DNA of 64,000 nucleotides from Lottia gigantea. Lineage: Eukaryota; Mollusca; Gastropoda; Lottiidae. Made by a program: the position numbers and the translations under genes. Shown in pieces: positions 59,801-64,000 of this stretch. Numbering within the stretch: the first letter of the stretch is position 1; every line of letters begins with the position of its first letter. Under the pieces are notes generated by a model that was not told the DNA's origin, ran no database searches, and saw only the letters and a program-made list of their open reading frames with translations. The stretch is from contig NW_008710694.1 in NCBI RefSeq assembly GCF_000327385.1, forward strand, positions 1,118,778 through 1,182,777. The letters run 5' to 3'.

Positions 59801-62800
59801 CCTTTTACCTATCTAACCTATTCACGCCAGTATCAAACCATGCAACGTGTATTACGTTGACGTTGATGAGTACAAATCGAAAAAGAGTTTGAGCTCCTTC
59901 TTGGTACCCCTCTAGATGCCATCCAAAATTCTGTAACAGCCGCAGATAGTGAGATTATATTTAACTCGAATGATGACAGTAATCGTGATTTAATACAGGA
60001 CTGTTTAAACCTGGCGAAGCTGCCGATGATGATGCTGTTAATTTAATATTTAATGAAGAAGAATTTCTGATAGATGATATTCCATTACGATCTAACTTCC
60101 CAGAATCTTGGCTATTTGAAGATTTCTACCTACGGTTAGTCCTATTTTCTCGTTTGCGCAATTTGGACACGTTTGTATACGTAATTTGTATATAATTTCA
60201 CATAAGGCTGCGGTTTCTTTCCAAGTTAAATTTGCTTCTTTGAACCTGTACTCTACATTGTAAAGGATCTTCCTTACCAACATCGAAAGGATGATTTGTT
60301 CTTAACACAAACAATAACAATATATACCTCTTCAAATGACAGGAGGGCATCTCTTATGATCAAAATCATGGTCATGGTAACAGTTAATTCACTTATCAAA
60401 CATTACATTTACGATATATGTTGGTGGAAGATTTTTGTGTATGCTGGTTCCATGCCATTTGAATTATATTGTTGCAGGGAAGAAGGAACTAAGGAGATCA
60501 GTGTGACATTACCAGATAGTATAACAACGTGGATGGTTCAAGGCATCACCTTGTCTAAACAGCATGGTTTCTGTGTGTCTAAACCACACAACATCACAGT
60601 CTTCAGTAACTTCTTCGTTTTTTTGGACCTTCCATACAGTGCTGTTAGATTGGAACAATTAGAAGTTCGAGTTACCATCTATAATTATATGAGTAGAGAT
60701 CTATCGGCAAGTAGATTTTAATATCACTTACTCGCCATTGTCGTGATATACATGATCTATCAAATGAAGCAATGCCAAAAATGATTGTAATAATTCAAGG
60801 TATTTGATTAGCCGAATATGTTTGTCTGTACGTCCGCATGGACAGATAGGTTTGTTTTGTATATAAGGCTAACAAATCTAACAAAGTTCGTGTATTCAAA
60901 CATAACAGGTAACTTACCCCACATGGAAGTTCAACAAGGGACTCAATAGGGTTAGCTTCATGGTTTTATTGAACAATAATATACAACAAGATCTCCTAAT
61001 GTTTATATAGCCTTGAACAGTATTGTCATATGTTGTCTATGTTCCACAAGGTGCCACCCGATCTACTGTTGCTAGTCTCTCATCTGAAGAGGGGTTTGAT
61101 TGAAGATTTGCCGTTTATTGATAACTTAATATACATATATACTTGTAGGTAAAGTTGTTTATGCAGAGTGTTGAAGGTGTATGTTATTCAGGTGAACCGG
61201 GAGAGAATAGCGAGATGGCTCATGTTGATATTCCACCTAACGATGCTGCCTCTGTCTCATTCCCTATTATACCTCTAGAGCTGGGACTTTTCCCAATTAG
61301 AGTCTATGCTTACTCTACATGGGGGAACGATGCTGTAGAGAAAATATTATATGTAGAGGTGAGTAACATTATTGTAATTTTACAAATTCGTTTTACAATT
61401 ATTGGGGTCAAAATCATCAGAAAACTTGGTCCATTAACAACGTTTATCACATCTAACCGTAGCTTCCATAACACAATATTCTCATCATTAATTACTAATA
61501 ACCTATTTGCAGACCATTGAGTTTGGAAAAGGTAACACGATATATTATCTTTAAGTACATGTTAAGAAAGAATGTGTATGAACCAAATAGTTTTAATATG
61601 AGCTAGTGAATAACAGCCAGTAACTGTCTTTATTTGTAAACAGGGTGAAGGTTTAGAGAAGATCCATACAGTATCTGTTATGTTAGATCCTTCTGGTAAA
61701 AGATTGGTTAGAGACAAAGTAAATAATGTTACGTTCGATTTACTTAGTAAGTAGATTTTTTTTATATATTCTTATCAAGTTTTCCAATGCCTGCGGGATA
61801 ATGCCTTCAGAGTTTTCGACCAGTGATTCAGACATGTGAATTTAGTTTAAAATTGAGGCATTTGATAACTAAGTTTAAGTATGGATGTTCTTAACTGTTG
61901 AGAAATTGCTTTATATATGCGTTGTACTTTGTCCGATAGCTACAATATGCGAAGAAACCTTCAAGAGGTTAATCAACATTGTTGAGTACAAATATTATGT
62001 GTTTCATGTTGTTATTATAATTTGTTATACATTGTTATTATAAACGCTTAACTCATTAGAACTGATTTGTTTAAGATGAAGTTGATGAAGCAGGCCATAA
62101 ACAGAAGGTACATCTAGACCTTGATCTTCCACAGAATGTTGTTCCAGAAACAGAGAAATGCACCGTCAGTGCTATTGGTACGTTGTGATATTTCAACACG
62201 AGACACACTTCTCATATATCACCTTAATACAAATGCTTTAAAATGTAAAGGGAATTCACACAAGACATAGTGGAGGCAGCCGAGGCAAATACATTCTAAA
62301 AATCAACCCTGTCGGTTGTTCGGCTATGCCATAAACAGCTGGTGACAATGAAATTAGCAGAACAACATTCCTCCTTTTTAGATGTATAACCCATTGTATT
62401 GTATTTTCATCACAAGTCAGTATAAAACAATTATTTCTCGCCAATTTTCATATTATTTATACACTAAGCTCTAAATGTTACGATATACTCTTAGGAAATA
62501 TTTTGGGACCTACTGTATCCGGTATTATTGAAGGTGTTGATACATTATTAAAATTACCTACTGGTTGCGGTGAACAAAACTTGATACATCTTGCTCCTAA
62601 TGTATATGTTATGAGATATCTAAAAGCTACTGGTAGACTAATGCCGGAAGTTGAGAAGAAAGCCAGGGTGTTCATGCGTCAAGGTAAGATGATTCATCAT
62701 TTATCCCAATTAAAATTGGACTATTTGCCAGTAACCTGTTCATAGATCAAATATTGTAACAAATTTTGCTTAAATCTGAAATGAATGTACCGTGTGGGAT

Positions 62801-63905
62801 AGTACCAGTACATGCTTTGAGACGAGCTTTGTTTTTAAGTGAAACAAAAAATCCATACAGAATCTAATTGATCAGTCTAGTTTGGTTAAAATCGCCACAG
62901 TGAAGTTTTACGGAAACATTTGAATATTAATAATTTTTATTTAGGTATGTTACGGCAGTTAACATTCAGAAAAGAAGATGGATCATTTGCTACATGGCCA
63001 CATGCTGACTCAAGTACTTGGTGAGTAAACACTAGATAGGAACGATCAAAACCCCCTGCATGGGTGATGTGTCGAATGAGATACGGAGTTGACAAACACT
63101 TGAACGCAATTGCTTTATTTTGTATGTTTAAGAATGTCCTTTAGCAGAGTCAGTTGCATATTGGTGAGTAATAATTATACCAAATTACAATATGGACTAT
63201 TTAAACTCTCCGAAGGGATGTAGAGTTGACAAACAAAGTCGCAGTGTTACATCAGGTGTTTCTAAGAGTAAGCAAGGAAGGGAATATTTGACATATATAT
63301 ACTAGTATCACTAGAATCCTATTAAATTTCAGCACAATTATTATCTACGACGTGCCAGTTATTAAGTTATTTTGTTTTTATCATTGTAGGCTGACAGCGT
63401 TTGCGCTAAAAGTAATGACAGAATCTAAGACGTTTATAGCAGTTGATAACAATGTAACTTGTAAAGCTTTAACCTGGTTATTAAACAGACATAAGACTGA
63501 CGGGTCATTTATGGAGGATTCGTGGGTGATGCACAAGGAAATGCTGGTAAGACGTTTTCTGTAAATTTATAAACGTAGAATATAAAGAACAAAACTAAAT
63601 ACCGAATTCATTTTTTCATTTTTTTTTAGGCTTTGTTCATTATTGTAACAATGATATAAGGCAATTAGTCTTAAGCAGCATGTTCTTTCTTTACATGCGA
63701 TGAGTATAATGTTATGATACTTGCTTTTATCGAACATGTATAATTGATGAATTTCCTTAAACAACCCGAAAGTCGTAGAGTGGCCGATCCTAAATAATTG
63801 CTGATTTAAAAGTATTGTGTTTTATTCTAGGGAGGCACGACAGGGGAGACTACTTTAGCTGCTTTTGTTTTAATTGCGATATTAGAAAGTGACTGTAAAC
63901 CAGAG
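51199..63905 (+). CDS. C3: Complement C3-like thioester protein, 25 exons, C-terminus outside window
   Basis: This is a C3/C4/C5-type member of the alpha-2-macroglobulin superfamily, a secreted complement factor that binds target surfaces through an internal thioester. Joined exons give 3513 nt, 1171 residues, reaching about residue 1160 of human C3; the end of the thioester domain, MG8 and any C345C domain are missing at the right edge. Visible in order: signal peptide (1 to about 24), macroglobulin domains, RRRR processing site (681-684), anaphylatoxin domain (687-745), then the alpha-chain with thioester TGCGEQN (Cys 1030, Gln 1033) and catalytic His 1142 in WVMHKEM. Cys-to-His spacing (112) is close to human (116). 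Presence of an anaphylatoxin domain separates it from alpha-2-macroglobulin and insect TEPs. Exon coordinates follow by block. Confidence 0.95.
52311..52716 (+). repeat. Degenerate tandem copies of the C3 exon 3 tail plus donor site
   Basis: The end of exon 52110-52310 and its donor read ACACCCGGTCAAAAAG|GTAATTG. Around twelve variants of this string recur at 30-40 bp spacing up to about 52716; three (near 52433, 52493 and 52528) keep CCGGTCAAAAAGGTAATT exactly. The spacer between copies is AT-rich and variable (often CAATGT or ATATGT). Confidence 0.88.
53930..54340. repeat. CATCTG/CAGTAT hexamer-type simple repeat in C3 intron
   Basis: A run of interleaved CATCTG, CATTTG, CAGTAT and CATCAG words that decays toward the right. 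It keeps several reading frames open by chance on both strands, giving Met/Leu/Gln-, His/Tyr- or Asp-rich frames that are not genes. It lies between exons 53816-53858 and 54677-54770. Confidence 0.9.
54677..58607 (+). CDS. C3: C3-like macroglobulin domains MG3-MG6 (eight exons)
   Basis: Exons: 54677-54770 (VLPHFTVLFDVED), 54955-55054 (RYVFGKPVRGHITISYGLVW), 55282-55521 (ending RYFKPGLPYVIH), 55703-55897 (VDAIRSNGQPARHLPVIIEG), 56082-56201 (AAVPYYSPSDTYMSVRA), 56535-56627, 57532-57732 (VIAKGRIVHHTR to VVADATWLDIEEQC) and 58455-58607 (YKPGDEMTITVEAKPDTTVG, AVDKSVYILKN). Counterparts in human C3 are easily paired, such as RYFKPGMPFDLMVFV, REVVADSVWVDVKDSC and VLVAVDKGVFVLNK. Introns contain long simple repeats (53930-54340 and 56690-57500). 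Confidence 0.93.
56690..57500. repeat. Pyrimidine-rich low-complexity tract in C3 intron
   Basis: About 800 bp of CTCCTC, CATCAT and CATCACCAAC words, strongly C/T-biased on the plus strand. A longer unit with CACCAACCTCAAGCTTCCCC is repeated (near 57070 and 57230). Three Ser/Pro/Leu-rich open frames of 127-236 codons overlap here only because the tract lacks stops. The tract ends at an ATT run about 30 bp before the acceptor of exon 57532-57732. Confidence 0.9.
58320..58395 (-). ncRNA. Second hammerhead-like relic in a C3 intron
   Basis: Minus strand CCGATGA, stem AGTGTG-AC-CACATT, then GATACG and GTTAAAAGTAAT line up with the motif at 49316-49433. Each copy keeps core bases that the other has lost, so their shared ancestor would have had CTGATGA and GAAAC. 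It is not flanked by the same inverted repeat. Confidence 0.35.
58869..60134 (+). CDS. C3: C3-like RRRR processing site and anaphylatoxin domain (three exons)
   Basis: Exons: 58869-59043, 59358-59534 and 59999-60134. The first ends KAVRRRRST, the furin-type site that would split beta and alpha chains (human C3 has RRRRS at the same place). The second encodes the anaphylatoxin domain, KELCCKKGFEEINPDLNRCF to DEFYKCCKYK, with the six cysteines in the C3a order CC, C, C, CC. The third begins at an arginine made across the junction (EGR-LFKPGE), a candidate convertase cleavage site by position, and runs to IPLRSNFPESWLFEDFYL, matching SEFPESWLWNVEDL in human. The C3a release site is inference. 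Confidence 0.92.
60478..62177 (+). CDS. C3: C3-like MG7 and CUB-region exons (four exons)
   Basis: Exons: 60478-60706 (REEGTKEISVTLPDSITTWM, then FFVFLDLPYSAVRLEQLEVR), 61149-61358 (VKLFMQSVEGVCYSG to KILYVE), 61644-61746 (GEGLEKIHTVSVMLDPSGKR) and 62076-62177 (NEVDEAGHKQKVHLDLDLP to KCTVSAI). DSITTWEI and [20 protein letters not shown] in human C3 are the direct counterparts. The exon 60478-60706 must end before a GC dinucleotide (TATCG then GCAAGT) for the next exon to be read in frame, so this intron appears to be GC-AG. Confidence 0.92.
62495..63905 (+). CDS. C3: C3-like thioester domain, first four exons (incomplete)
   Basis: Exons: 62495-62683 (LKLPTGCGEQNLIHLAPNVY), 62945-63020 (MLRQLTFRKEDGSFATW), 63390-63546 (WLTAFALKVMTESKTF to DSWVMHKEML) and 63831-63905 (GGTTGETTLAAFVLIAILES). 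The Cys-Gly-Glu-Gln quartet forms the internal thioester. The His in VMHKEM aligns with His 1126 of human C3, the residue that steers the thioester toward hydroxyl groups and is replaced by Asp in C4A. Both being present predicts a working thioester with hydroxyl preference. The last exon ends in phase 0 at a GT donor and the gene continues to the right. Confidence 0.94.
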
Positions 63906-63947
63906 GTACGTAAAAAACCTTGTTTTAAATCTAAGAGTGCTTAAATG

Positions 63948-64000
63948 GACAGGTTCGCCATTTTTGTTACCAATCATACCTTAGTTTCAGAAACGGTAAT
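63948..64000. mobile_element. MITE family B, left end cut by the window edge
   Basis: GGTTCGCCATTTTTGTTACC and CATACCTTAGTTTCAGAAAC match the left part of family B. It lies in a C3 intron. Confidence 0.6.

Noticed and set aside
59917-59998. Alternative C3 acceptor at about 59916 (CCTCTAG) with an open frame
   Set aside because: Reading through gives the wrong frame for the conserved RSNFPESWLFED block; the acceptor at 59998 restores it.
1-64000. CRISPR arrays, bacterial operons, LTR or virus-derived elements
   Set aside because: The tandem arrays have no spacer structure, the genes are eukaryotic, and no reverse transcriptase, integrase, capsid or long terminal repeat pair was recognised.

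Overview
This is an AT-rich animal nuclear DNA window with multi-exon genes, GT-AG introns and many small interspersed repeats. Mollusca is the best guess, possibly a limpet-like gastropod. The guess rests on a complement C3-like gene, a Pins/LGN gene with four GoLoco motifs, and a tRNA-headed SINE of molluscan style. The species assignment is inference. I located exons by joining conserved protein blocks across phase-consistent splice sites, so most internal exon borders should be good to the base.

Layout. (1) 409-11777, minus strand: SYF1/XAB2, a spliceosome-associated HAT-repeat protein in 21 clear exons. A tentative first exon lies at 16867-16905, and the last exon lies left of the window. 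(2) 17421-20633, minus: an intronless SGSM1/2-type RUN-TBC Rab GAP of 1070 residues. (3) 20640-34958: non-coding DNA with a possible short divergent transcription unit, MITEs, a pogo-like element and tandem arrays. Part of it is probably 5' intron of the next gene. (4) 34962-44482, plus: GPSM2/LGN/Pins in 13 coding exons (636 residues), with seven or eight TPRs and four GoLoco motifs. (5) 44483-48900: non-coding DNA with MITEs. (6) 48975-50250, minus: a three-exon secreted protein of 117 residues with ten cysteines after the signal peptide, like a single-VWC or beta-microseminoprotein domain. (7) 51199 to the right edge, plus: complement C3-like thioester protein, 25 exons and 1171 residues seen, C-terminus outside. 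It keeps the RRRR processing site, six anaphylatoxin cysteines, the GCGEQN thioester and the catalytic His.

The genes are unrelated in job: splicing, Rab/Rap signalling, spindle orientation and innate immunity. The one suggestive pair is the cysteine-rich secreted protein and C3, which lie head to head with 948 bp between their start codons.

The most unusual structures are two tandem arrays that carry splice sites. In C3, the tail of exon 3 and its donor site are repeated about twelve times in the following intron. In GPSM2, nineteen copies of a 53-bp unit, each ending in an acceptor-like motif, run straight into the first recognised coding exon, and the last copy supplies its acceptor. Two degenerate hammerhead-ribozyme-like motifs, nested transposon insertions and several MITE families with clear terminal inverted repeats are also described. 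No retrovirus-like, LTR or Polinton element was recognised.
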